DNA from: Bog-473 sp963804055
GTDB taxonomy: Bacteria; Actinomycetota; Acidimicrobiia; Acidimicrobiales; RAAP-2
Direction of reading: 5' to 3'
DNA: 64,000 nucleotides
Assembly: GCA_963804055.1 (NCBI GenBank)
Contig: CAWDOU010000013.1
Location: forward strand, 372,001 to 436,000
The stretch's first letter is position 1, and each line of letters begins with the position of its first letter. The translations under genes and the position numbers were made by a program. The notes beneath the pieces were generated by a model. It saw only the letters and a list, made by a program, of their open reading frames with translations, was not told the DNA's origin and made no database searches. Shown piece by piece: positions 54,719 through 63,909 of this stretch.

Positions 54719-55720
54719 TCAGATCTTGATGTTGACCATGCGGCGCACGATCCAGAATCCGAGCGCCATGAGGCCGGCCGTTCCGATCAACACGACGAGA
54801 CCGATGCCGTGCATCATGGGTTCGAGATAGCCGGGGTCCTTGGTCTCGAGTGCGAACACGAGGAAGAGCGGGATGGCGAAGAGGACATAGCCGGACATGC
54901 GCCCCTCCGCCGACAGTGTCTGCACCTCGCGCCGCACTTCCTGGCGCGTCCGCATGAAGTCGGCCAACGTCTTGAGGATCGGAGCCAGGCGACCGCCCGT
55001 CGACTGCTGGATCCGCACCGCTTCGACGGCCCACGTGAGGTCTTCGACCCCCGAGCGCTCCGCCATGTTCTCCAGGGCCACGACGAGATCCGAACCGACG
55101 GCGACCTCGGCCATCACACGGTCGAGCTCGGCCGAGAGCGGAGGTTTCGCGTCCCGCCGGTACATGTCGATGGAGCGCTGGAACGTCTGGCCGCCCTCGA
55201 CAGAGGCCGACATCAGAGCCAATGCGTCGGGCAATTGCTCCTGGATCTGCTTGATCCGCTTGTTGGCCCGTTGCGTGGGCAGGTACCAGGCGATGGCAGC
55301 GACAAGCGCGATCGCGATGAGGGAGCCGATCGGTGAGCCCGTCACCACGCCGATCACGAGCGCCAGAGCCAGGGCGATGGCCGAGCTGATCACGAGGTAC
55401 TCCCCGGCCCGCAACGGGATCGCAGCCCGCTCCAGACGCCGCTCCAGCGCGCCGTGCGTGTCCACCCGCCCGAAGATCCCCGAGATGCGGACCGTGAGCG
55501 CCGAGAGCTCGCCGTGCTCCGGTGACTCCGTCACGACCTCGACCGGTACCTCGGCGGTTCCCATGGTGTCATCGAGGATCTGGGCCAGGGTGCGCTGCTT
55601 GGAGCGCACCCTGGAGATCAGTCCGACGACGACCAGGGCAAGACCGCCACCCACGAGAACCGCCGCCACGAGCTCTGCGCCCTGCGTGCTTGCCTGGGCT
55701 GCCAGGACCATCTTGCTCAC
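54719..55720 (-). CDS. tadB: Tad pilus platform protein TadB
   Basis: Second platform protein, 333 residues with N-terminal helix (LVAAVLVGGGLALVVVGLIS), a central pair of helices, the GspF-like cytoplasmic domain (EQLPDALALMSASVEGGQTF, QRSIDMYRR; VGSDLVVALENMAERSGV) and C-terminal helices ending in FWIVRRMVNIKI. The GTG start overlaps the tadA stop by four bases (GTGA); an ATG three codons later is possible. Confidence 0.92.
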   Translation of the reverse strand: MSKMVLAAQASTQGAELVAAVLVGGGLALVVVGLISRVRSKQRTLAQILDDTMGTAEVPVEVVTESPEHGELSALTVRISGIFGRVDTHGALERRLERAAIPLRAGEYLVISSAIALALALVIGVVTGSPIGSLIAIALVAAIAWYLPTQRANKRIKQIQEQLPDALALMSASVEGGQTFQRSIDMYRRDAKPPLSAELDRVMAEVAVGSDLVVALENMAERSGVEDLTWAVEAVRIQQSTGGRLAPILKTLADFMRTRQEVRREVQTLSAEGRMSGYVLFAIPLFLVFALETKDPGYLEPMMHGIGLVVLIGTAGLMALGFWIVRRMVNIKI

Positions 55721-57300
55721 CTCCCCCCGTCGCGCCGGCGAGCCAGCATCTCGTACAGCTCCTCGGACGGCGGCTCGACCACCCGTCCGGGCCGGGCCGG
55801 GCGGTGACGAGCGGATCGACCACCGGGGCCGGCGTGCGGGTCCCCGTCATTGCGGAAGAGATGAGCGGGCACCTCGACACCGTTGAGCGCCAATTCCTCG
55901 AGGATCTTCGGCCGCAGCCCGGTCGGGACCAGGCGCCCGAAGCCCTCGTGCATGTCGACCCGGTGAAAGATGTCCTGCAGGAGGACGGTCTCGCCCTCCA
56001 TCCCCTGGATCTCAGTGATCGAATGCACGACACGGGGGCCCGCAGGGGTGCGTTGGAGCTGAATGAGGCAGCCGATGGCCATGACGATCTGCTCTCGGAT
56101 AGCCCGCTGGGGCAGCTCGACGCCTCCCATCATGACCATCGTCTCCAGACGGCCGAGCAATTCCCGGGGGGTGTTGGCGTGCACCGTCGTCATCGACCCG
56201 GCGTGACCCGTGTTCATGGCCTGCAGCATGTCGAGCGTCTCGGCGCCACGACACTCTCCGACGATGATCCGATCGGGTCGCATTCGCAGAGAGTTGCGAA
56301 CGAGGTCCCGGATGCGGACTTCTCCCGTGCCCTCGGCATTGGACGGGCGAGTTTCGAGGGTCACGACGTGCTCACCCTGGATCTGCAACTCAGCAGACTC
56401 CTCGATGGTGATCAGGCGCTCGCCGTCGGGGATGTAATTCGACAGCACATTCAGCATCGTGGTCTTGCCGGTGCCGGTGCCGCCGACCACGATCAGACTG
56501 ATCTTGCCTCGCACCAGTGCCTCCAGGAAGACAGCAGCATCCATGGAGAGCGACCCCAACCCGATGAGGTCCTCCATGACCAACGCCCTCTCCGGGAACT
56601 TTCGGATCGTGAGGACCGGACCGCGCAGCGCCAGCGGGGGCACGATGGCGTTGATTCGGGACCCGTCCGGCAATCGGGCATCAACCATCGGCGAGGATTC
56701 GTCCACACGGCGCCCAACCCCGTGGACCATCCGGTCGATGATCCGCCGGTATTGGTGCGGCGAATTGAAGACGACCTCGCTGCGCTGGAGCTTGCCCTTA
56801 CGCTCGATCCAGATCTCGTCGAACTTGTTGCACATGATTTCAGTGATGCTGCCGTCCGCCAAGAGCGCCTCGAGCGGCCCGTAACCGAGAGAGTCCTCGA
56901 GCATCTCCTCCACGAAACGCTGGCGCTCAATGGGAGAAATCCCGATGTCCTCGCGCTCGAGGATGTCATTGACCGTGGAGCGAACCTTCTCCCGCAGCTC
57001 GTCGGGCGAGAGGTCGGCGGCCTTCGGGGCGATCTCGGCCAGCACCTTGGCTTGGACCTTTTGCTTCGACTGCTTCCAGGCCGTATCGAGGGCCCCTCGA
57101 TCGGATGCCCTCCGCAAGGGGTGTCCCTTGTTGGCGGCTGCCGCGGCGTTGCCCGGGTTTCGCCTCTCCACGCCACCGGGCGCTCCGATGACGTCTCCCT
57201 CGCGGCGGGTCCGCTGCGGAGGGCCGTCGTCCGTCGGCGTGGGGTCGGGGGGCGCAGAAGCGGAGCCGTCAGCTGCGGCCAGCTTCTCTGACAAGTTCAT
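55717..57300 (-). CDS. tadA: Tad pilus assembly ATPase TadA (CpaF)
   Basis: Hexameric secretion ATPase powering pilus assembly. The 527 residues have a disordered N-terminus of about 70, the N-terminal domain with GYGPLEALLADGSITEIM, Walker A GGTGTGKT (273-280), the Asp box ITIEESAEL, Walker B region RPDRIIVGECRGAETLDML and His box GHAGSMTTVHANTPRELLGR. A Pro/Arg/Gly-rich C-terminal tail of about 50 residues is unusual. It starts five bases after the tadZ stop. Confidence 0.95.
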   Translation of the reverse strand: MNLSEKLAAADGSASAPPDPTPTDDGPPQRTRREGDVIGAPGGVERRNPGNAAAAANKGHPLRRASDRGALDTAWKQSKQKVQAKVLAEIAPKAADLSPDELREKVRSTVNDILEREDIGISPIERQRFVEEMLEDSLGYGPLEALLADGSITEIMCNKFDEIWIERKGKLQRSEVVFNSPHQYRRIIDRMVHGVGRRVDESSPMVDARLPDGSRINAIVPPLALRGPVLTIRKFPERALVMEDLIGLGSLSMDAAVFLEALVRGKISLIVVGGTGTGKTTMLNVLSNYIPDGERLITIEESAELQIQGEHVVTLETRPSNAEGTGEVRIRDLVRNSLRMRPDRIIVGECRGAETLDMLQAMNTGHAGSMTTVHANTPRELLGRLETMVMMGGVELPQRAIREQIVMAIGCLIQLQRTPAGPRVVHSITEIQGMEGETVLLQDIFHRVDMHEGFGRLVPTGLRPKILEELALNGVEVPAHLFRNDGDPHAGPGGRSARHRPARPGRVVEPPSEELYEMLARRRDGGR

Positions 57301-57305
57301 CTCGA

Positions 57306-58595
57306 TCAGGCCCTCTCGAGCTCAGGCACCTTGGCGCTGCGACCCTTCCTCTTCAACCGCCAGAAGCCCCGCCCATCCTGGGCCTCGGTCGCGTTCGAGC
57401 CCGAACCGTGAACCGGTGCCGTGTCGTCGGAGAGAAATTGCTGCATGCCACCTGCAAGCTTCTTGCCGATGTCGGAACTCGCCGCCGACACCAGGGCGGG
57501 CTTGCCCTTGTTGATCGACTTCATCACTTCACGTGAGTACGGGAGGACGGAGACGATCCGGTTGTCCAGGACTTCCTGCACGTCGTCGATATCGATGCCG
57601 ATGTCGTCTTCGACCTTGTTGAGCACGACACCGATCGTCTGACTATTGATACGAAGCTTCTCGAGGGTGCTGAGAAACACGCGCATGTTGCGAATGCTCG
57701 GCAGGTCGAGCGTCACCATGCACAGCACTCTGGTGGAGTGGTCGAAGGCCGCCAGCACGATCTCGGATAGCTGGGCCGGGGTGTCGACGACGATGTAGTC
57801 GAAATGACGGCGCAGCGCGCCCATCACCTTGTACACGTCCTTCGGCGCGATCATGTCAGCGTCAGCGGGACTGAATGGGGCGGCCAGGACCGAGAACCCG
57901 AGCTCGTGCTCCTCGAGGAACTCCTCGACGTGCTCGTCGAGATCGTCCTCGTCGACCGGTTCACGTGAGAGCAGGTCGGAGATGGTGAACCGCGGCCGCA
58001 AGTGGAGGGCCGTCGAGACCTCGCCGAACTGCAGATCGAGGTCGACAAGACAGACGCGCTGCCCTGTTTGCGCCGCCAGGTAGCAGGCCAGGTTCGTGGC
58101 ATAGAACGTCTTGCCGCACCCGCCGCTGGACGATGCCACGGTGAACACTTCGGCGAATTTCGGCCGGTCGACCGCAACGCCGTGCGCGACCACGGGCAGG
58201 GTGGGATCGCCGCTCGAGGCCGAGACGTCCGCGATGTCGAAGGCCCGCTTGAGCGCAGCGGCCAGCTGACGCTTGCTGGTCGGGTATTCGACCAGATCGA
58301 CGGCGCCGGTCCGCACGATGTCGCTCAAGCTCGCCCTGGGCTTTGGCCCCAGCGCCAGCACGATGGACGGGACCGCTCCGGCTGCCCGCACGCTCGCGAG
58401 GCGTGCCATGCCGGCATGGCTGTCGAAGACGGGCCCGGCGACCAGCACGTCGAATGGCCCCTGCTCCTCCACCTCGTCGACGACGTCGCTGACGTTGGCA
58501 CTGGTGACGACCTCGTAGCCGGGGCCGAGCGACGCCTGGATGGCTCGACTGAGCGCCGGCGAGCGGCTGATGACCAGGATCCGGCGGGCGATCAT
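57306..58595 (-). CDS. tadZ: Tad localisation ATPase TadZ/CpaE
   Basis: MinD/ParA-like protein that places the Tad machine, 429 residues. The first 120 form a receiver-like pseudo-domain (RRILVISRSPALSRAIQASL). The deviant Walker A reads SSSGGCGKT at 155-163, with serine where ParA proteins have the signature lysine, as in atypical CpaE/TadZ members. VCLVDLDLQFGEVSTALHL and YIVVDTPAQLSEIVLAAFD follow. The ATG start overlaps the cpaB stop by four bases; earlier starts lie inside that gene. Confidence 0.9.
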   Translation of the reverse strand: MIARRILVISRSPALSRAIQASLGPGYEVVTSANVSDVVDEVEEQGPFDVLVAGPVFDSHAGMARLASVRAAGAVPSIVLALGPKPRASLSDIVRTGAVDLVEYPTSKRQLAAALKRAFDIADVSASSGDPTLPVVAHGVAVDRPKFAEVFTVASSSGGCGKTFYATNLACYLAAQTGQRVCLVDLDLQFGEVSTALHLRPRFTISDLLSREPVDEDDLDEHVEEFLEEHELGFSVLAAPFSPADADMIAPKDVYKVMGALRRHFDYIVVDTPAQLSEIVLAAFDHSTRVLCMVTLDLPSIRNMRVFLSTLEKLRINSQTIGVVLNKVEDDIGIDIDDVQEVLDNRIVSVLPYSREVMKSINKGKPALVSAASSDIGKKLAGGMQQFLSDDTAPVHGSGSNATEAQDGRGFWRLKRKGRSAKVPELERA

Positions 58596-59359
58596 GGCGC
58601 CGACGAGGTCTGATCGGTGCCGATGCACTGCTGGAGCGGCGGCGGATTGGCGTCCTGCTGGGTCTGCACCACCGACAGGGTCTCGTTCTGGCCGAGGAAC
58701 TGGGCGTTCCTGGCCTGACTCGGATTCATGGCCAGGAGCAGGGTCTCCGAGGCCGGGATCGTCCGGCCACCCGTGCTCTTGTGCCCGGCGTAGGAAGGGA
58801 CCGTGCTCTGCACATCGAGCACCTGGATGTTGGCCATCGCCAACTCCGTGCAGGGCAGCGGCAGAGTCGACGTCAGCCCGCTGTTGGTCGACACTTTCGT
58901 GATGTTGGCGTACACGTCCACCCGGGCTCCTGGCTGGAGGTAACCGGCCAGGGCGTTCGTCCCCGTGAGGGTCACCGTCACCGCATCCATACCGCTCGGC
59001 ACCGAGATGGCCGAGGTGCTCGCCGTGAGCTCGGTCGCGCTGAGCGCGTGGCCCTTCGTGACGGCCTGGGTCAACACCTCACTGGACAGGCCCTGGAGCG
59101 AAGCCAGATCCGCCGGAGAGTACGTCTTCGTCGGAATGGGCTCAATGGCAACCATGCCGTTGGACACCATGGACTGGCCGGTGGTCCCGGCAGGGATGTT
59201 GGCCTTTGCCACGACAACTGACGTCGTGACCGGCGCGACGGCGTTCGACGCCGTCCCCGCGTTCTTCGTCGCACCCTTCACACTGGCGAACGCGATCGCG
59301 CTTCCGGCAACGAACAGGACGACTCCGATCACGACCAGTATGAGTGTCTGCTTTTTCAC
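58592..59359 (-). CDS. cpaB: CpaB/RcpC-type pilus assembly protein
   Basis: SAF-domain protein of the Tad machine, 255 residues. It has an N-terminal helix (TLILVVIGVVLFVAGSAIAF), the SAF region (TSVVVAKANIPAGTTGQS, GHALSATELTA) and a beta-rich part typical of RcpC (GARVDVYANITKV, ASETLLLAMNPSQARNAQFL). In monoderm bacteria, with no outer membrane, it probably acts between membrane and cell wall. It is the first gene of the minus-strand Tad operon. Confidence 0.87.
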   Translation of the reverse strand: MKKQTLILVVIGVVLFVAGSAIAFASVKGATKNAGTASNAVAPVTTSVVVAKANIPAGTTGQSMVSNGMVAIEPIPTKTYSPADLASLQGLSSEVLTQAVTKGHALSATELTASTSAISVPSGMDAVTVTLTGTNALAGYLQPGARVDVYANITKVSTNSGLTSTLPLPCTELAMANIQVLDVQSTVPSYAGHKSTGGRTIPASETLLLAMNPSQARNAQFLGQNETLSVVQTQQDANPPPLQQCIGTDQTSSAP

Positions 59360-59650
59360 AGAACATTCCCCCTCTCAACCGGCGAACAACGTGACGCGCG
59401 AGCTGCGACGCGCCATCGAAGCCCGTTGGCTCCGTTGGAGGGTACGACGGGACGGGGGCAACGTACATAGGTCCTTCAGACCATTCTCCGACACGGGATC
59501 CCTGGTGAGAGCCGCAAATGGTCCATATGTCCTATGTACCGCTCTATTCGTGCGGCCCAGAATCAACCCGGACGTATCGCAGCGACGTGCCGACGGAATT
59601 GGTTCAGGTGTTGGTTCGAACGCACGAGATACCGAGAGGGGGGTTTCGCC
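59360..59650. promoter_or_regulatory. Divergent promoter region of the Tad locus
   Basis: About 290 bases between the divergent starts of cpaB and tadE. It is relatively AT-rich around 59500-59560 (GGTCCATATGTCCTATGTACC) and should hold promoters for both arms of the Tad locus. No certain operator or promoter hexamers can be named by eye. Confidence 0.5.
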
Positions 59651-60142
59651 GTGTGGCCGCGCACCAGGATGCCGCAGGAATGCACTCGGCACCGCGACGA
59701 GCGCGGCGCCGAAATGGTGGAGTTCGCCTTCGTCGTGGTTCTCCTCATCATGCTGCTCTACGGCATCGTCTCGTACGGCCTCATCCTTTCGGCGCAGTCC
59801 ACAGTGACGCAGGCTGCAGAGGACGGAGCCCGCGCCGGCATTGTCGCCACCTCGAATCCGGCCGGGGCGGCTGAAGCGGCGGCCGGCGACGACGTGTCCT
59901 GGATGGGCAAGGGTCAGTGCTGGGAACCGGATGAAGGGTTGGGGACGTCGGGCGCTGCCATCTCTTGCAAGGCGTGGCCCGAGAACTGCCCGTCGAACCC
60001 GAACAACCAGTGCTTGAAGGTGACCGTCCAGTACAGCTACGCATCGGACCCGCTCTTCCCGATTCTCCCCGGGCTCAACATCGTCACGCCGTCGACCCTT
60101 TCGTCCACGGACGTCCTGCAGATGTCTTCCCCGAGCTCGTAG
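59651..60142 (+). CDS. tadE: TadE-like minor pilin
   Basis: Pseudopilin of 163 residues. A prepilin-type leader ends in HRDERG, with likely cleavage after Gly19, giving mature AEMVEFAFVV with glutamate at position five, followed by one hydrophobic helix (VVVLLIMLLYGIVSYGLILS) and an external domain with four cysteines (KGQCWEPD, ISCKAWPENC, NNQCLKV). The GTG start is chosen because a GAGAGGGGGG tract lies eight bases upstream. The next gene follows with no gap. Confidence 0.87.
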   Translation: MWPRTRMPQECTRHRDERGAEMVEFAFVVVLLIMLLYGIVSYGLILSAQSTVTQAAEDGARAGIVATSNPAGAAEAAAGDDVSWMGKGQCWEPDEGLGTSGAAISCKAWPENCPSNPNNQCLKVTVQYSYASDPLFPILPGLNIVTPSTLSSTDVLQMSSPSS

Positions 60143-61801
60143 ATGGATCGGACGACCTCGGCCCTTCGAAGGTGGGACCAGAACAGCCGGGACGAGCGCG
60201 GCGCCACTTTTGTGATCACCGCGGTCGCCATGGTGCTCTTGTTGTGGGCCGGCGCCATGGGAGTCGATATCGGGTTTGTGGTGGACGGCAATCAACAAGC
60301 GCAGGCTGTTGCCGACACCGGTGCCATTGATATGGCCCGCTACATCAACATCGCCGACGGAAATACGACCGCGGCGGCATTCAATGCGTACATGAATGCC
60401 AAGCTCACCAATGTCGGCACGGACAATGCATTGAACGGCGAGACTCTCTCATGGGTGGCTGGCACATGGTCGACCGGCGGCGGCTTCAAAGCGGCGACGA
60501 ACCCGTGCTATGGCCAGACGAGACCAGGCAACCCAGCGTGTACCGCGGTAAAGATCACTGCGACGCAGTCGGTCCCCAGGATCTTCGCCGGAGGGTCCGG
60601 CGCGGCGACTCGCTCGGCCATCGGCTATCTCAACCCGATGACCGGGTTCTCCATCGGCACGTACTTGGCCAACCTCAACACGCAACAAGGACCCGTCTTG
60701 AACGGCATTATGAGTCAGCTTTCGGCTTCGGCGAATCTCAGCCTGGTCAGCTACGAAGGACTCGCCGACACGTTCGTCTCGGCACGGCAGCTCATCGCCG
60801 CCTCGTCGGCAGCGGGCGTCGTGCTGAGCCCCACCAACGTCTTGAATACTTCGCTCACGGCCGGCCAGTGGCTGGCCGTCTTCAAGGCTGCGGCGTACAA
60901 CCAGCAGGTGTCGCTCAATTGCGCCAGTACACCCGAGCCCTCGCCCTGTGTCGCCTATACCGCCTTGCAATCCCTGACCGGAGGGAGTGGTCCGAGCTCG
61001 GCCACACTCTGCCAATTGGTCTCCATCGAAGGGTCGGCATGTGGTGGTGAGCTCTCCCAGTCCCAGCTCGCTTCGAGCATCAACATGTTGCAGACCCTCG
61101 AGACGGAGGCCGAGCTGGCCAACGGCACGAGCGGCATCGACCTTGGGACGTCGCTCGGCCTGTCCGGCGTGACGGACGCCGTGCTGGCTCTGAACGTCAT
61201 TCAGCCCCCGCAGGTTGCATACGGCCCGGCGGGAGCAACTCCGGCCACCAGCGCGACGACGGCCCAGGTGTCATCCACCCTCAAGCTGACGGTTGTGGGA
61301 GTCGGCGAGATCGACGTGACGCTCGGGGCCGCCCAAGGAACGGCGGCGGTGACCCCGAACTCCTTCGTGTGCAACCAAACGACCAACTCGTTCAAGGGGG
61401 TCGCCATCACCGCCAGCACCACCGCGGCGACGGGCAATGTGACGCTCATCGACTCAGCGCTCGGCGTCAATGAACCGGTGGCCAGCACCTCGGTCTCCGG
61501 CGTGAACAACACGGTCATCCCCTTTACGGCGCCTGTCCCGCCCACGACCTCGCAGTTCGGAGCCGCGTCGGGCGCCAACCCCTACCAGATCGGGAGCACA
61601 TCACCGCAGGTCACGATCACCACCCTCGGAGGCTTGACGGCACCCGTGACAGCGCTGCTCGCCACGCCACCCGTCAGCACGCTGATATCTCAGCTCCAAA
61701 CCGGACTGAGCGGAGTCCTCCAAGCCGGCGGCGTGACGGTCGCCGGCGCCGACATCGCCGATACGTCGGCCAACTGCGACTCCGTGTCGTTGGCTCAATG
61801 A
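60143..61801 (+). CDS. tadG: TadG-like pilus-associated protein
   Basis: Large pilus-associated protein of 552 residues. The N-terminus has the TadG-type segment (DERGATFVITAVAM, WAGAMGVDIGFVVDGNQQAQ, AVADTGAIDMARY) with one membrane helix. The remainder is an extracellular, Ala/Thr/Ser-rich domain with cysteine pairs (NPCYGQTRPGNPAC, LNCASTPEPSPC) and no von Willebrand domain that I can see. The ATG directly follows the tadE stop. It ends overlapping the prepilin peptidase gene by four bases. Confidence 0.82.
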   Translation: MDRTTSALRRWDQNSRDERGATFVITAVAMVLLLWAGAMGVDIGFVVDGNQQAQAVADTGAIDMARYINIADGNTTAAAFNAYMNAKLTNVGTDNALNGETLSWVAGTWSTGGGFKAATNPCYGQTRPGNPACTAVKITATQSVPRIFAGGSGAATRSAIGYLNPMTGFSIGTYLANLNTQQGPVLNGIMSQLSASANLSLVSYEGLADTFVSARQLIAASSAAGVVLSPTNVLNTSLTAGQWLAVFKAAAYNQQVSLNCASTPEPSPCVAYTALQSLTGGSGPSSATLCQLVSIEGSACGGELSQSQLASSINMLQTLETEAELANGTSGIDLGTSLGLSGVTDAVLALNVIQPPQVAYGPAGATPATSATTAQVSSTLKLTVVGVGEIDVTLGAAQGTAAVTPNSFVCNQTTNSFKGVAITASTTAATGNVTLIDSALGVNEPVASTSVSGVNNTVIPFTAPVPPTTSQFGAASGANPYQIGSTSPQVTITTLGGLTAPVTALLATPPVSTLISQLQTGLSGVLQAGGVTVAGADIADTSANCDSVSLAQ

Positions 61802-62490
61802 GCGCTCCTGTCACCCTTCTGGGGGGCGCAGTCCTCGGCATGGCCATCGGGTCGCTCCTGGTCCCCCTGACCCGCCGCGAGCTGGCCGCCTCGGTCGTGC
61901 GCGCGGCTCAGGCTGAGGAGTCAGCCACGCTGCTCGATCGATCCGCTCCCCAGATCAGCGGGTGGCAGTGGAGCAGCCTCGCCGTCGCCTCGGGGGTCCT
62001 GCCGGCCTACGTCCTCCACCGAGTCGGCTGGTCACCCAACGCTCTGCCACCGCTGCTGCTCCTCATCGGTCTCGTGCAGTTGGCGTACTGCGACCTGACG
62101 CGGCGCCTCCTCCCCAAGACGCTCGTCTATGCGCTGAGTGCGGCCGTCATGGGGAGCGGCGTCATAGTCTCGGCGTGGTCGGGTGACTGGCATCGGTTGC
62201 TGGTCGCGTCGCTCGGCGGACTCGCCATCTTCGCCCTGTTGTTCGGTGTGAACCTGATGAATCCGCGCTGGATGGCGTTCGGCGACGTGCGCCTCTCCCT
62301 CGTCTTCGGATTCGGGCTGGCGTGGGTGAGCCCGATCGCCCTCTTCCAGGCCTTCCTGTACGCCAACGTCCTGGCCGTCGTGGTCGGCTTTGCCCTTATT
62401 GCCGCGCATCGGGCGCAACGCAGATCCGCATTGCCGTTCGGCCTCTACATGGCCATCGGCGCGGCGCTCGTTCTGCTGAGGTGGAGTTAG
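61798..62490 (+). CDS. tadV: Prepilin peptidase TadV (A24 family)
   Basis: Membrane aspartyl protease that cleaves Flp, TadE and TadG-like leaders. The 230 residues have about six helices. The catalytic aspartates are Asp99 (QLAYCDLTRRLLP) and Asp163 in the GxxD-type MAFGDVRLSL. The N-terminal methylase domain of PilD proteins is absent, as in TadV/CpaA enzymes. The ATG overlaps the tadG stop (ATGA), and it ends only ten bases before the convergent helicase gene. Confidence 0.9.
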   Translation: MSAPVTLLGGAVLGMAIGSLLVPLTRRELAASVVRAAQAEESATLLDRSAPQISGWQWSSLAVASGVLPAYVLHRVGWSPNALPPLLLLIGLVQLAYCDLTRRLLPKTLVYALSAAVMGSGVIVSAWSGDWHRLLVASLGGLAIFALLFGVNLMNPRWMAFGDVRLSLVFGFGLAWVSPIALFQAFLYANVLAVVVGFALIAAHRAQRRSALPFGLYMAIGAALVLLRWS

Positions 62491-62500
62491 TCCCGACCGT

Positions 62501-63898
62501 CTACCCGCTCTGGTTTGTCAGGACCTTCACGTTGTGTGCCTCTTCGCCCTTGCGGCCGGCACCGATGGTGAATTCGACGGTCGACCCGGGAGCGATTCCG
62601 CTGCGGGCGTCTCCGACGACCTGGGAATGGTGGACGAAGAGGTCTTCGCCACCGCGGTGCTCCACAAAGCCGTAGCCGCGAGCGCTGTTGAAGAACTTCA
62701 CTGTTCCGGTCAGCTTCCGGACCTCGGGCGACCTCCCGTCCTGCCTCTTGCGGGACCCGCCGCTCCCCGCCCCTGGCACGGGCAGAGGCGCCGAGAAGGG
62801 CGCCAGAAGGCCTGACTCGAGCCCGAGAGCATGCTGAACGGAGCGGACGTCCTTCTGTTGTTCAGGCGTCACCAAGGACACCACCGTCCCGGTGTGCCCG
62901 GCCCGGCCGGTCCGACCTGAACGGTGGACGTAGTCCACATGGTCAGTCGGCGGATCGAAATGCACCACACACGGCAAGGCGTCAATATGGATGCCGCGCG
63001 CAACGACATCTGTCGCCACGAGAGCATCGGCCTTTCCCTTGGCGAATGAATCCAGTGCTCGCTCACGTTGGCCTTGCGTCCGATCGCCGTGCATCGGGAC
63101 CGCTCGCACGCCGTGTGCCTGGAGCTGCCGAACAACGCGGTCCGCTCCGCGTTTGGTTCGGCAGAAGACGAACGCCTGCCCGTGCTGCTCGATCAATTTG
63201 GCAGTGATCGCCACCCGTTCCGCCCGATCCACCTTCCAGAAGTGGTGGGCGACGTCGCCCTTCGCCTCTTCGGTCGCCTCGATGGCAACCCTGACGGGAT
63301 CGTGCTGGTAGCTGCGAATGACCGACTCCACCTCGCGGCCAATGGTGGCCGAGAACAGGAGCACCTGGCGGTTCGCCGAGGTCTGGTCCATCAGGCGGCG
63401 CACCGCCGGAAGGAAACCCATGTCCGCCATGCGGTCCGCCTCGTCGAGCACCACGGTCGTGACGTCGTCGAGCCGCACGTCACCTCGTTCAATGAGATCC
63501 TCGAGCCGTCCGGGGCAGGCGACGACGATGTTGACGCCCTTGTGCAGGGCTCGTACCTGGTCGCGATAGCCGGTGCCGCCGAAGATCGAGACGACCCGCT
63601 TGCTGTCGTGGCCCAGTAGATCTCCGATGACATCATGGACTTGTGTCGCCAGCTCGCGCGTCGGCACGAGCACCAGGGCCTGAGGCCGGCGCGGCCGCGA
63701 TTGCCTGGAGCCGGCAACCAGCGGGATCCCGAAGGCAAGTGTCTTGCCTGATCCCGTCGGCGCCTTGCCGCAGATGTCCCTCCCTGCCAGGGCAGGAGGG
63801 ATTGTCGCTGACTGAATGGTGAGTGGTTCGGTGATTCCCTGGCGGGTGAGCCGGTCTGTGTACGCCGCGGGGACGCCAAGGTCTGAGAAGGAAGAAAT
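62501..63898 (-). CDS. DEAD-box RNA helicase fused to cold-shock domain, ATT start
   Basis: ATP-dependent RNA helicase for RNA remodelling, with an added RNA-binding domain. The 465-residue protein has the Q motif (RQGITEPLTIQSATIPPALA), motif I APTGSGKT (46-53), DEAD in VVLDEADRM, SAT in LLFSATIG and the HRSGRTGRAG motif. Residues about 395-462 are a complete cold-shock domain with RNP motifs KFFNSARGYGFVEH and DLFVHHSQV. The helicase frame has no ATG, GTG or TTG before the Q motif until an in-frame stop at 63926-63928. An ATT at 63896-63898 beginning ISSFSDLGVP has GGAG seven bases upstream and is the best start. Otherwise a small upstream frameshift would be needed. Confidence 0.85.
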   Translation of the reverse strand: MSSFSDLGVPAAYTDRLTRQGITEPLTIQSATIPPALAGRDICGKAPTGSGKTLAFGIPLVAGSRQSRPRRPQALVLVPTRELATQVHDVIGDLLGHDSKRVVSIFGGTGYRDQVRALHKGVNIVVACPGRLEDLIERGDVRLDDVTTVVLDEADRMADMGFLPAVRRLMDQTSANRQVLLFSATIGREVESVIRSYQHDPVRVAIEATEEAKGDVAHHFWKVDRAERVAITAKLIEQHGQAFVFCRTKRGADRVVRQLQAHGVRAVPMHGDRTQGQRERALDSFAKGKADALVATDVVARGIHIDALPCVVHFDPPTDHVDYVHRSGRTGRAGHTGTVVSLVTPEQQKDVRSVQHALGLESGLLAPFSAPLPVPGAGSGGSRKRQDGRSPEVRKLTGTVKFFNSARGYGFVEHRGGEDLFVHHSQVVGDARSGIAPGSTVEFTIGAGRKGEEAHNVKVLTNQSG

Positions 63899-63905
63899 GA
63901 CAAGA

Positions 63906-63909
63906 CTCC
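63906..63909 (-). promoter_or_regulatory. Ribosome-binding site supporting an ATT start
   Basis: GGAG on the minus strand lies seven bases before the ATT at 63896-63898, the ideal spacing. It decides the helicase start because no standard start codon lies in frame between the upstream stop and the conserved Q motif. Confidence 0.55.
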
